Assembly (NCBI GenBank): GCA_019925105.1
Contig: JAHGAU010000013.1
Coordinates: 806,001 to 870,000, forward strand
Direction of reading: 5' to 3'
DNA from: Niebla homalea
Taxonomy: Eukaryota; Ascomycota; Lecanoromycetes; Lecanorales; Ramalinaceae
DNA length: 64,000 nt
Shown here: positions 11,083-23,047 of the stretch, piece after piece
Numbering within the stretch: the first letter of the stretch is position 1
Layout: the number at the start of each line of letters is the position of its first letter
Position numbers and translations under genes: made by a program
The notes under the pieces: generated by a model
Databases searched by the model: none
The model's input: the letters and a program-made list of their open reading frames with translations, nothing else
What the model was told of the DNA's origin: nothing

Positions 11083-12013
11083 TAAGGGCTGAGAGCTGAG
11101 ACTACACCCGGGCATTCAGCCGCTGCAACCTCATTGCGACCTTTTGGTCAAATTCCATTTTCTCTTTGCTGGCTATAAGGTATTGAACGTCACGCAATTC
11201 TGATATGTTTGAATATAACGAGGACTCGGAGTCAACGATTATCGGAACAACGCCCATCCCCCAATACCTTACTCAGAGCTTGTAGGCACTTCTGGAGTCA
11301 CAAATATCCAGATACGTCATGATGAGATACCGGAATTAAGAGTTACCCATGTTTGTATGTCTACGCTAGATAGACCGCCCTAGTTCAAGGCTCCAAACCC
11401 AATGTACAGTGTTACATGTCCTGGCACTTTTGAGTCTGGTCATGGCAAACTGCTGCTAATCCGTGCGGCCAAACACGTCTGCTACAATTGCATTCTTCTT
11501 CTTTGGTTCTCAAGCTTTCAGTGGCGAGTCTCCACATTTGACTAGTCTTTACAAGCAGTGAGAGAATGAGAGTCACTATTCTGTCCATCGGTCCCGATCA
11601 GGAATCAAGATACAGCTGTGGCAGCACTTGTGGCTTTAGCAGCCCAGCGTGTCGGCACCCCAACCTTGTTTTGACGAATAACGTCAAAAGTGGGAACGCG
11701 GATCGAAGGTTCCGCCACAGTATATCTAGATGTCTCCTAAAGCTTGGTCTTGCCTTGTGTACTTAAGATCTGCATCTATTACTCACTACCTTGTATGAGC
11801 ATCCTAATTCTCCTCACCTAGAAATCGGTTTGCTCGTAAGCTGCAAGGGATTGGTTAGGCTGCTTCAACACCCAGTCTGCACTGACCTGCAGCGCATTTC
11901 ATTGACAAGCATGTGATCGCTTGGCCGTGTGCCACCACCGGTTTGCAGGCTCGACCCTCAAGCTATCAATGAAATACTAGAGCTTTTGAGGGACCAGGAG
12001 AGCAAAAGCGTTC
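11083..12013. other. Phytochrome upstream region
   Basis: Normal-composition DNA upstream of the phytochrome start. It presumably contains the promoter and 5' leader. The open frame at 11566-11766 shows no family resemblance. I see no defined regulatory site. Confidence 0.45.
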
Positions 12014-15000
12014 TTGTCACGCTCGTTCGTGATGTCATCCGACAATGCGCGCCAGTCACCTCAAGATGTACTGCATGGCGCAACCCAAGGCTTGGGAATG
12101 GATCAAGCGTCTGAATCCGAGCCCAAGTCTGCAGAACGGCAGCTGTCAACCAATATGCCAGCAGAGACTCCTCGAGGACAGACTACAGAAGCACTTCCGG
12201 AGCAGTCATCCGAATTGCCACCCGCCAAGGAATCTTCTTTCAATGCATTAAGCCCTGACGCTACCGATCGCGTCTTTCCGATAAGGTCTGTCGTCTCAGT
12301 CGATCCCACTCCGACGCCTGGAACAACGAGAGTCAATACGATGTCGGGTGACGCTTTTCCCGGTATGGTCGCCCCCATGAGTGCTGGCACTGAGGGCAAG
12401 CACAGTTCGCGCCATTTTTCAACAAGCAGTGTACCTTCGACCTCTTCCACTCCTGACCCTGGATACGAGACGCCCTCCAGGCCTCGTCAAAGCACAATGA
12501 GACCGTCAAACCAAGAAGCAGAGGGACCGGCTAGCCAAAGGACAAAGCTGGGACGGCGGCGGTCATCCATGCGAGAAGCAGGAACACGGATGGGTGGGGC
12601 ACTACAAATGGAAACATTCCTAGACACGACTTCCAACAAGTCGCAAGCCACGAATGAGCACACTATGGAAACCAGGAGTGTCGCAGATTCGGTAAGGAGT
12701 AACTTGGAAGATACTGGGGGGCTCGTGACCTCCCGGTTCAAACACGTCGTTACCGAAGAGGGACATGCTGTGATCATAGGAAGAGATGGGGATACAATCC
12801 AGCGGTGCGAGGATGAGCCGATACATATCCCTGGGGCGGTGCAGGGGTTTGGGTTACTACTGGCCCTCCATGAAGTCGAAGATGGCAATCTCGTGGTCCG
12901 TGTGGTCAGCGAAAATTCAAAGCGCATGATTGGATACACGCCAAAGCAGCTCTTTGCTCTTGAAAGCTTTTGCGATATTTTATCCGAAGAACAGACCGAT
13001 ATTCTATTAGATCATGTGGATTTTGTTCGGGAGGAAGATGTTGATCCCGCAGTCAATGGCCCTGAAGTGTTCACCCTGGCAATCCGCTCGCCCTCTGGAA
13101 AAAATCAGAAGATGTGGTGTGCCATGCATGTCAATGAAGCAAATCACGATCTCATCATCTGCGAATTCGAGCTCGAGGACGATACCCTATTTCCCCTTGT
13201 GCCACATGGAGAAGCAACGCCTGAGCCCCCGGAAGATACACTTAGCTCCGATCCCACTCCTGAGGAGTACGCCGAGAGTACGGTCAATACAAGTAAGCCA
13301 CTCCGAGTGCTTCGGAGTGCCCGCAAAAGAAAAGGAGAGGCAGCTGCTATGGAGGTCTTCAACATCATGTCTCAGGTTCAGGAGCAGCTTGCAAATGCAC
13401 CATCCCTTGAAGCTTTCCTCAAGATCTTGGTGGGCGTGGTCAAGGAATTGACAGGTTTCCATCGTGTGATGGTCTACCAGTTTGACTCTTCCTGGAATGG
13501 CCGAGTAGTGACCGAGTTGGTCGATCCAAGGGCGACTAAAGATCTCTACAAAGGCCTCAACTTCCCCGCATCCGATATTCCTAAACAAGCCCGAGATATG
13601 TACAAAATCAACAAGGTCCGGCTACTCTACGACCGAGACCAGGAAACATCTCGTCTCGTATGCCGAACACTCGAAGACCTAGAAAACCCCCTTGACCTTA
13701 CCTTTGCCTATCTTCGGGCGATGTCACCGATTCACATCAAATACTTATCTCACATGGCAGTCCGTGCTTCAATGTCTATATCAATCAATGCCTTCAATGA
13801 GCTCTGGGGCCTCATTGCGTGTCACTCCTATGGATCAAAGGGCATGCGAGTCTCCTTCCCTATCCGAAAGATGTGCAGATTGGTTGGCGACTCGGCATCG
13901 CGGAACATCGAAAGACTCTCTTATGCGTCAAGGCTTCAAGCTCGAAAGTTGATCAATACCATACCGACCCAGAGCAATCCGTCCGGCTATATCATCGCTT
14001 CATCTGATGATCTCCTCAAGCTTTTCGATGCTGATTACGGCCTTCTTTCCATCCGTGATGAGACCAAAATACTCGGTAAGCTTGAGCAGATGCAAGAGGC
14101 TCTTGCTTTGCTTGAATACTTGCGCTTGCGAAGACTCACCTCTGTGACCGACTCCACGGACATTCGATTCGACTTCCCGGATCTGCGTTATCCTCCTGGA
14201 TTTACAATCATTGCCGGACTGCTGCTGGTCCCCCTCTCAGTCGCTGGCAGTGATTTCATTGTCTTCTTTCGCAAGGGTCAGGTTCGGGAGGTCAAGTGGG
14301 CTGGTAATCCTTACGAAAAGTTTGTCAAAGAAGGTACAGAGGGTTATCTTGAGCCACGGAAGAGCTTCAAGACGTGGGCAGAAACCGTAGTCGGTAAATG
14401 CAGAGAGTGGACCGAGGAGCAAATCGAGACGGCCGCAGTGTTATGCCTCGTCTACGGCAAGTTCATCGAAGTATGGAGGCAGAAAGAAGCGGCTTTACAG
14501 AATAGCCAGCTCACCAGACTTCTCCTTGCCAATTCTGCACATGAAGTTCGCACACCTCTCAACGCCATCATAAATTACCTAGAAATCGCCCTAGAGGGTG
14601 CGATCGATCAGGAAACTCGTGATAACCTATCTAGATCGCATTCGGCTTCAAAATCTCTGATTTACGTCATCAATGATTTGCTGGATCTCACAAAAACCGA
14701 AGAAGGGCATAACTTAATCAAGGACGAGCCCTTCGATTTCCCTGCAGCCGTAAAAGAGGCAACGGACTCATTTATTGGAGACGCAAAGCGCAAGGGGATC
14801 AAGTACGAGACGATTGAACATCCCGGTATTCCACAGTCCGTCGTGGGTGACCAGAGACGGGTAAGACAAGCCATTGCTAATGTCACAGCGAACGCCATTC
14901 AACACACTCAGACCGGGAGTGTAAAGGTCGAGATGTGGCTGGCCACCAGGGACGAAGAGCGTGCGGAGATGGATGTTGTGGTGTCAGATACCGGGTGTGG

Positions 15001-16597
15001 CATGCCGCCTGAAAAGCTTGATGCTTTATTCCGAGAGCTTGAGCAGGTTCAGACTGAAGATGACGAGGGCTTAGAGGAAAAACTGGCGGGGAGCAGTACC
15101 AAAGCAATTGACGGCACCGAGACAGGAAAGCGAACGCTTGGCCTGGGGCTTGCGCTGGTCGCTCGTATTGTCCGTAATATGAACGGACAGTTGAGGTTAA
15201 AGTCGGAACAAGGCAAAGGGTCGCGCTTCGTGATACAATTTGGGTTCGATTTGCCTCAGGACGAGGAGAAGAAGGGTATGCTCGAAGGTGCGGTCGCAGC
15301 AGGGGTCGCTCCTCCATCAAATCAGCCCACCACGCCTCCTGTCGAGACTGGCGAAGTCATGCTGGTCACCAAAAGCGCTCAGAAGGCAGCCGTGGAAACC
15401 CCACGGGAACTAGTACATAGGAAGAGCACTGAAAGTATACAGAGCATGAAAAGCTATGGCAATGGGGCCAGTGCTAGCGGTGACGTCGACAGGATGATTG
15501 AAGCTATCCAAGAGCCGACAACGGCGCTCAAATCCGGGAACGAACCAGCGGTCCAGCGATCGAGTAGTTCGAAAGGACATCGAAGATTGGGATCGTCGTC
15601 TTCCATACAACAAAGACCCAGCAGTTCCCTCGCACGAACAAAATCAGGAGAAGAACCTGGCGTCCTCAACGTCACTGACTCGAAAACGCCCATCAAACCG
15701 ATACGTATGCCTGGAGAAACCAGCACAGGATCCCCATCTTCTGAGTATCCGCCTCGCGGTGGTCCAGTGCGCACCCCTTCTCGGGTTCTTTTCGACGTCC
15801 CAGACAAGCCAGCGGCAACAGAAGAGGTGCCTAACACCGAAAAGCTCCAAGTTTTGGTGGCAGAGGATGATCCCATCAACAGCAAAATCATCAAGAAGAG
15901 GCTGGAGAAATTGGGCCACAGCGTGTGCTTGACAATCAACGGTGAAGAATGCTCGAGCATGTTTGGGGAAAGGCCGGTCAGCTTTGATGTAATCCTGATG
16001 GACATACAGGTAAGCACCATCCTCTTGGAGCAATATGTGCGTTGTGTCTAACACCAGCAGATGCCTATTGTGGACGGCCATACCTCCACAAAGATGATAC
16101 GCTCGTTTGAGAAGTCCCATACGAATACCCTGTCCAGACGGGCCTCGTTGAATGGCAGGACACCGATCTTTGCAGTCTCGGCATCTTTGGTTGAGAAAGA
16201 ACGGCAGAGCTACATAGATGTCGGATTTGATGGCTGGATCCTGAAGCCAGTAGATTTCAAGCGGCTTTCTGTCCTTCTTGCTGGGATTGTCGAGCAGGAC
16301 ACTCGGGAATCTTGTCTCTACCAGGCCGGACACTGGGAACAAGGTGGCTGGTTCTGCAACAGGCAATCAGACGTCTTTTCCTCCAACACGACGCCATCCA
16401 CTACAGCGCCGGTAACATCTTCCAAGCCGGAAACATCCTACCCTGCACAGCCACAAGAAAGCCAGACTGACAAAGAGCGAGCTCGACTTGAAAGTCTGAA
16501 TGACGACGCTGTACACGCTGACTCTAGACCGAACAACCCAGGCCAATCCGGGAATGTACAGCTGTCTTTAGAAGGTGAGGGACAAAAGAAGAAGTGA
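12014..16597 (+). CDS. fphA: Fungal phytochrome, hybrid histidine kinase
   Basis: Two exons, 12014-16009 and 16061-16597, encode about 1510 aa. The phase-0 intron (GTAAGC..CAG) falls between DIQ and MPIVDG of the receiver domain. After a disordered Ser/Thr/Pro-rich N-terminus of ~250 residues come a PAS domain with RCEDEPIHIPGAVQGFG, a GAF domain (FHRVMVYQFD, FPASDIPKQAR) and a PHY region. Cys265, just before EDEPI, is in the place of the biliverdin-binding cysteine of fungal and bacterial phytochromes. A histidine kinase follows with the H-box NSAHEVRTPLN (His843), ATP-binding boxes SDTGCGMP and TLGLGLALV, a long linker, and a C-terminal receiver with AEDDPIN and phospho-acceptor Asp1330. 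Family role: red/far-red sensing and phosphorelay affecting development and stress responses. The start could also be Met7. All key residues are present. Confidence 0.93.
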
Positions 16598-17840
16598 AGC
16601 TGGTCTGGCGTCACTCAGGGGATAAGACCGATGCCACCCTTCCTTTTCGGCCTGTTCGCAAATCCCTCACGGTCTGATTGACGATGTACGCGTCATGCTT
16701 GTAGGAGAGACGTACCCACCAGGGAGGAGCAATGCATGACGCAATTCGAGCCCACCCATAGACATCAAATGACTCGACGACTCATGATTCCTTACTATCG
16801 CTTCCGATGACAGCCCTTGGACCACCTGGTGTCTTTGGCGTACAGAAAGTCAGCATGGAGTTCGATTGGTGGGTGGCTGTGTGGTTGGCTGTATGGTATA
16901 CTGAATATTGCATAATGCCTGGCGTGGCGTTTGAGGTTCTCGGCATACTTTAGGAGGCATGCGTTGTGCTCGGGCATGAATGCTTCATAAGCTGGGTGGT
17001 AGCATTGTAATTTCCCAACATATCTTGAATGCAACTACAATAATCAAGTAACCAATTGAAATCTTTGCGAGCGCATTACAATATAGGAAAGATGAAAGAA
17101 TGAGGGAAAAGCAAAAAGAGTGGTAGCAGTGGTATATCAACTTGTCACTAAGGTTCTTGGCGGGTTGGTGGCACGTGGCAGGCACATGGAATCATGGATC
17201 GTCAGTTTGCCCGAAGCGCCCCTCATTGGAGTCATCGTTGGCTTATTGGCTTATTGGCTTATTGCACCAACATCCATGTAATCTGCTCTTCGCATTCTTC
17301 GCTTGAGTATTGACCGTAAGCCCGTGTCCCTTCTTTGCGCCACATTTTCTTAGTAACCATCCTGGTGGCGATTTCATGTCGTGGTTCATGGTCAAGTGAA
17401 ACTAACAGTGGCCCTGATCTGATTGGCTCCTCAAATCTCCCCACTGTCAAAGTTTGGACGGGTCTGAATGGACAAGCACTAATGTACCGACGTAGTATCA
17501 AGCGAGTCAAGCTGGTCTTTCATGCGAATTAAGCGCGGCCGAGTCTATGGAGTAACTATTCTATGGGGTCAGCGCGGCCTGATCTGCAAAAGTCTGAACA
17601 TTGAAATCATCCATCATTATTCCTTTGATACACTGACGACCATTCCTTCTTCCCCAAGGCAGAAAGTCCCCAAGTCCCCAAGTCAACCAGCGAGACCATC
17701 CAATCCAGGGAGTGATCATTCATCTGGACCTTCCCAATCCGTGAACCTGTGAATGACGGCCACTTTCTCACCATCCTCGCTCCACCCCTCAGCTCACCTC
17801 AATGCGGCCTGCACCGACTCACTCGACCTCTTGAGCTGTA
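16598..17840. other. Intergenic between phytochrome and kinase genes
   Basis: No gene recognised in about 1.2 kb. It contains the phytochrome 3' untranslated region and the kinase promoter. A tandem repeat of GGCTTATT (17240-17263) creates several ATTGG pentamers. A CCCAAGT-type repeat occurs near 17670-17688. Confidence 0.5.
17225..17263 (-). promoter_or_regulatory. Cluster of inverted CCAAT boxes
   Basis: ATTGG (CCAAT on the minus strand) occurs at 17225, 17245 and 17253. The last two lie within three tandem copies of GGCTTATT at 17240-17263. CCAAT boxes are bound by the HAP/NF-Y complex in fungi. The position, ~580-620 bp upstream of the kinase ATG, is compatible with a promoter element, but function is inference. 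Confidence 0.3.
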
Positions 17841-20057
17841 ATGGGCAACTCCAATGGCAAGCCAGTTGTCTTCACCGACGAAGGTGAGTCCTTCTCAGCC
17901 CCTTGCATGACCCCACCTGCAGTCTGCATCTGCACCTCCGATTGAAGCTTTTCATCTCCCCTCAACTCTTCCACCCTTCCACCCTTCCTAGCGAACGAGC
18001 CACCCTGACTCACGACTCACGACTCCCAAGCAGTAAACCTCAACCATTTTCGTCTTTTACGAGTGGTGGGCAAGGGCGCCTTCGGCAAAGTCCGCATTGT
18101 CGAGAAGAAGGACACAAGCTTGACCTTCGCTCTGAAATACATTCGCAAAGACGAAGGTTCGCACATTCACACCCGCCACTGTGCTCCGCTAAGCTGTCAC
18201 CTTGCTGATGCCAGAAACAGTCGTCCGGTCGGAAAGCGTGCGAAATATCATTCGCGAACGAAAAATGCTCGAGCACCTCAACCATGCCTTTCTCTGTAAT
18301 TTGCGCTATAGCTTTCAAGACATTGAATACTTGTACGTTGAACCCATCATTTGCTCTCCACCGAATGGCCGACTGTGGACCCAATAAAGAGCCTGGGCTG
18401 ATAGCGTGGCAACTCTCACCTCAGGTACATTGTGGTCGACTTAATGAACGGTGGCGATCTACGTTTTCACATTTCACGCAAGACCTTCACCGAAGACGCT
18501 GTCCGCTTTTGGATGGCAGAATTGGGGTGCGCTTTGAAATACATACATTCTCAAGGGGTCGTCCATCGAGATCTGAAGCCGGACAATGTGTTGCTGGACT
18601 CTGATGGGCATGTACATTTGGCCGATTTTGTAAGTCGAGGAGAAAGAGCGACTCCCCTTGTTGTTCTCCTATGTGCTCATTGCATGACCAGAATGTTGCA
18701 TCAGAATACAAGCCAGAGAAGCCGCTGCATAGCAAGTCGGGAACGCTTGCCTACCTAGCACCTGAGGTCTACGGTGGTGGAGGATATCTGACCGAGGTGG
18801 ACTGGTGGTCTCTTGGAGTTACCTTTTACGAGTGCATATACAATAAGGTACGACATCCTCGTCTTGACTTCAAAGAGATATCACGCGTCTGACAAGGAGC
18901 AGAGACCTTTCACCTCCCATGGCCATGAGAAACTGGAGAAAGAGATCACCAAAGCATCGCCCAACTATCCCGTCACCCAACCCCCCGTATCAATGCCATG
19001 CCTTCACGCAATCACCTCGCTACTCGAAAAGGACCGAAGAAAGCGGATTGGAGCCATCGGCTTTGATACCTTCACCGACCATCCTTTCTTCCGCCGTATC
19101 GACTTCGACATGTTGCAGAAGAAACAAATCCCGCCAGTCTTCGTGCCATCAAGCGAGAAGACCAACTTCGACGCGACATATGATCTTGAGGAGTTGCTAT
19201 TAGAAGAGGCACCGCTGGAAGCGAGAGCAAGAAGACAGAAGCCAAGAGTGCAGCTGAAAGATGACGCGACAGACAAGGAGATCAGGATAGACGAGCTCCA
19301 CCGCATGATTGAGACCCTCTTTGAGCCGTTTGACTACACCACAGTCACGTATGTCTTTCCCCTGCTCTTGTGCTTGCAGGCTATACGATGAACTTCCACC
19401 ATGATCATCAACTAACCTTCCTTTCTTCCCCTATCCAGGAACTACAAAGGCTTCGTCGACTCCGCCGTCACTCCCACCACATCCCTCGACCTCCTCGATA
19501 AACGTACCACAACCTCAGACACTGCCGACAGCGCCACCTCTCCTGACCAACTCCACCACCGTCCCCTCTCCAACGGCTCCAACACCGGCTCCCCACCCAT
19601 GTCCACCTCGGGCATCCACAACAAACCTTCATCTAGCCGCTCGGAGTACTACAATGCTCAGGAAGGCGTCAACCCCAGCGCCGACTCTCCTCCCCCGTTG
19701 CCCCCTCACGCAGTCTCCCCACCCCCAGGAGGCGCAGGACCGAGCATGCCACCGCCAACATCGGACCCGACCTACCAACCCGGCAAAACCACCCGGGGCG
19801 GCACACGCTCGGCTTCGAAAGGTGGGGGCATGCAAGTCGTCCTCGACGAGACGGGTAGCTGGTCCGACTTGGCGAATCGAGATGCAAGCGGCGGTGAACG
19901 GGACAGCAGGAGCGCGGGACCCGAATACAGAGGCAAGAAACCGGCGGGGATGCTGGGCTTCTTGAGCCGGAAGAAGGGCAGGGAGAGGAGCCCGAAGCCG
20001 ATGGAGAAGGGGGTATTGGGGAAGGAAGGGGCCAGGGTGGTGGTGGGAAACCGATGA
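17841..20057 (+). CDS. STK32/YANK-type AGC serine/threonine kinase
   Basis: Seven exons: 17841-17883, 18034-18156, 18215-18332, 18425-18629, 18692-18847, 18903-19348 and 19439-20057, giving about 569 aa with frame kept throughout. Seen in the protein: N-terminal MGNSNGKP, a possible N-myristoylation signal; glycine loop GKGAFGKV (27-34); Lys49 in [11 protein letters not shown] (142-149); DFN (162-164) in place of DFG; and LAYLAPE. DFN and the N-terminal kinase placement are typical of the STK32/YANK branch, so this is probably an active kinase rather than a dead one. After the kinase core the C-terminal ~200 residues are Pro/Ser-rich and disordered, ending in a basic patch ([13 protein letters not shown]). 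Cellular role in fungi is not established. The second intron uses the donor GTTCGC, which is unusual, but the reading frame supports it. Confidence 0.85.
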
Positions 20058-21330
20058 AGCTCAATCTCTGAAAGCGAGCGGGCTGGATTTGAGAAGGGCG
20101 GTAGCGCGCATTTGGCAAGCTTGAAGCTGTCCTTACAAAGCGGGAAGGATTTGGCTCTGGATAAGGGAGAGAGGAGCACAAGGAAGTCCTCTTCACCCTC
20201 AGGGTACCGGAAAGAGCAGAAAGGAGGAAGAAGGGCAAAAGGAGGTCCGAAAAGCGTGAGCCAGCGTCTTCCCCCTTTAAATGAACCGGTGCTCACGCTT
20301 CCATCCTCTATTGGCCTTTTGAAATAAGGACGCTCGACTCTGGACCTTGTGTATGCAAAGCCGTGGCGTTTGGTAAATAACTCTCTTGCTTCACTTATAC
20401 CATCATATTGAAATGAAAGGACATACGTTGACTACTGCACGGGGTACGTTCTCGTCCAAAATCCTCTTTTGTACAAGAATGGCTCGTTCCTTGTGGGTGT
20501 TGCAAGCTGGTACGGCTGTGAATTGTGTCTTTTTTCTTTTTACAGTACGTAATGCATTCTATCCGTGATGCTTGTCATCATCATTACCACCCAGGATGCG
20601 TGTTTTCACATCTTGTCGAGCAAAAAAGAAGCTCAGCAAATTTCCCTACTATCAATTCAATATTATTGAGAATCAGAGGTTGGCACGTCGTGGTGAGAGC
20701 CTGTTTTGCTTATACTGATACCATTTTCTTCGAACTGAAGAACATAACGTGCTATTGCAAAGCTTGGATTCCTGTCAGACTCTGAGTTTGTACAAGAAGG
20801 GACTGCTCATTCATGCTCAATCTTGAGAAGCTGGGCAGGAGAGAGGTTAATCATTCACTTCGATTGGTTATTACCATGTTCGCCAACTATAATTATTTAC
20901 CTTGCTAACCACTACGTACCTTGAATCATTTACAGGGAAATCCCGTGTCACGGGAGTTCCCTGGATGCTCATCCGGCCTGTGAAAGCTGGTTTGAGAGTT
21001 ATCAATCATCACATCTGCTACCTCATCTGGGAGTCGCGGGTGACACCAGCATTCACGACATACCTTCTCATACCATGTCAAAACAAGGGAAAAAATATTG
21101 AATGCATATCTCGAGAAGTATTGAGATCTTGGTCCTCAAGAAAATCCACTCGGTGGCCATGTCTCTATGTTTTCCGCGGTTATGGTGAACACTACCATCC
21201 AGCAACACCTCCACGTGGTGATGATAAAAGATGATGGCAGGACAACCGAGAAAACAACAAATAAACAACGCGAACATGTGTTTTCTCTTCTTACCACCAT
21301 CTTCTCTCCACATCATCAGCGCACGCAGCG
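20058..21330. other. Intergenic, no gene recognised
   Basis: About 1.3 kb between the kinase and the next gene. The first part probably is kinase 3' untranslated sequence. Short open frames here have no recognisable similarity. No promoter motif can be assigned. Confidence 0.45.
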
Positions 21331-23047
21331 ATGGCACCTCCATCGCTGCAAGAGGAGCTGACCGTTGACCTGACTAAACATCTCTCATACATAGTGTTGC
21401 AAGGAATGGGGGTGCACGCAATGAAATTTCCTCATTATGTACCTGCACAACAATTCCAACCTATTCCTGGAATCTTCATCCGCATTGAAAGTAATCAATG
21501 GCTGGGTAAGCACCACGACCAGCATGCTCTCCTGCAGTATTTGCATCGTACCGGGTTACGTCTTAACAGAGAGTACTCGAATGCTCGTCGAGAACAGTCA
21601 GAACAGCTGTCTTTCTCTGCAGGTGGTGTACAGCCAGGCCCACAGCGGCAGCCATCTGCTTCGACAGGCGTTCTGCCGCAGCGAGTAGGTCTTCCAACAT
21701 CTCACTCTTTACCAGCAATGTTCCCAGCCCAATTCCAAGCTGGACGCGCCCAGCGGTGGGACTTACCCTTCCAACCGCCTGTGCAACAGCTTCATCAACC
21801 ACAGGAAGATATGAATGGACAAGCGACTTGCCAACTCCAGGGACAGACTTTTAATCAAGTTCAGCGACAGCAATCACGAGGTCCAACGTTGCCGCCCATC
21901 CGTGGTCCGACCTTACTACCAACGCAAGGTCGAACACTGCCAACGATCCCCAATCTAGTTTTGTCACCAATGCAAGCGTCGGCATCTCTTCCGAATGGAC
22001 CAACATCAGCAATGGAAGCAGCACCACAACAAGCAGAGGATACTGTTGGACCAGCAATTGCATCACGTTCCCAAGCCTACACTCCGGCAAGTACTCAAGC
22101 TTCTGCACCATCGACGACGAGGACAAGAGGTGGAGCTGAATCAGTTGATCAATCGCCTGCCTGGGACACCTTCCACCGAGACATCAGTCAAGGACGTTTA
22201 CCCAGCAACTTGGAAGACTCCCGACTCCAGGAATATCAAGCCGCCCAACGCCTATCCAGTCAAGAAGGAGCGGTGCGTAGTCGCCAAGCAAGGGGGAATT
22301 CGATAGGCCAGGAACGCAAAGAGCGGGTGCAGAGCTCTCGTGAGAGGCTGCGCGCAAGGCATGGGGAGAACACAACAGAAGTGGTGATTAATCAGCGTGA
22401 TGGGTTGGCTAGGTAAGCATTGACACCCCTTTGTGAGCCGATGCTTATTGCCCAGACCACACTTCTCCTATCTTGTTTGGCATTTGATAGATCCTATGAC
22501 AAGCGGTGGATGACTCTTGATCTCCCCTTCTGACAACGAGAACAGGCAGGGGCGTTCCGACTTACTACCGTCCGGGGGCAGGGAACGCGCAAGTTCGCTG
22601 CCGCCCCAACCGTCTCCTACCTTTGTCGCCCATGCACCTATGTCTGATGTCAGAGGCAGCAGCATAGCGTCTGGCAGCGGCAGGGGCAGAACGAAGCCGC
22701 AGTCACTTGATCTAGCCGGCGCCAGCGGCGAAATGCCCAATGTTCTCCGCGAGGAGCATCCCAATCGCGAGAACAGCCTTCAGCGCTCTATCTGTGAGTT
22801 GCCTGTTGGAGAGCAGGGAAACCAGAACCAGAGCGTGCTTTCAGGGCCCAGGAAAATAAATGACCCAAGTCCTGGAATGATGAATGGAGCCAAGCATCTG
22901 ATGGACTTGAGGCGTTCTGGGCACTTGGGCAGTACTAACGAGACCCATGGGTCTGGTGTGGACCCAAGGAGCGCTAGCCCCAGGAAGGGAGAGGGAGGGA
23001 AGGATTGGTACAGAGACAGGCGATCGATGTCTGGTCAAGAGCACTAA
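21331..23047 (+). CDS. Hypothetical Gln/Pro/Ser-rich protein
   Basis: I do not recognise a family. The best model joins 21331-22412 with 22546-23047 through an intron with a GTAAGC donor and an AACAG acceptor, giving about 527 aa. Only the first ~90 residues look folded, with LTVDLTKHLSYIVLQ and IPGIFIRIESNQW. The rest is low-complexity Gln/Pro/Ser, with repeated RGPTLPPIR / RGPTLLPTQ / GRTLPTIP-like units around residues 190-210. A second possible intron at 21506-21622 (GTAAGC to TCTCTGCAG) is exactly 117 bases, so both retention and removal keep the frame. A disordered nuclear or scaffold protein is possible but unsupported. Confidence 0.5.

Noticed and set aside
15644..16366. 240-codon minus-strand frame opposite the phytochrome receiver domain
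   Set aside because: It lies antisense to strongly supported coding sequence and its length follows from the codon composition of the real gene.
19669..20296. Long minus-strand frames opposite the kinase C-terminus
   Set aside because: Antisense of a Pro/Ser-rich coding region; low-complexity composition and no domain.
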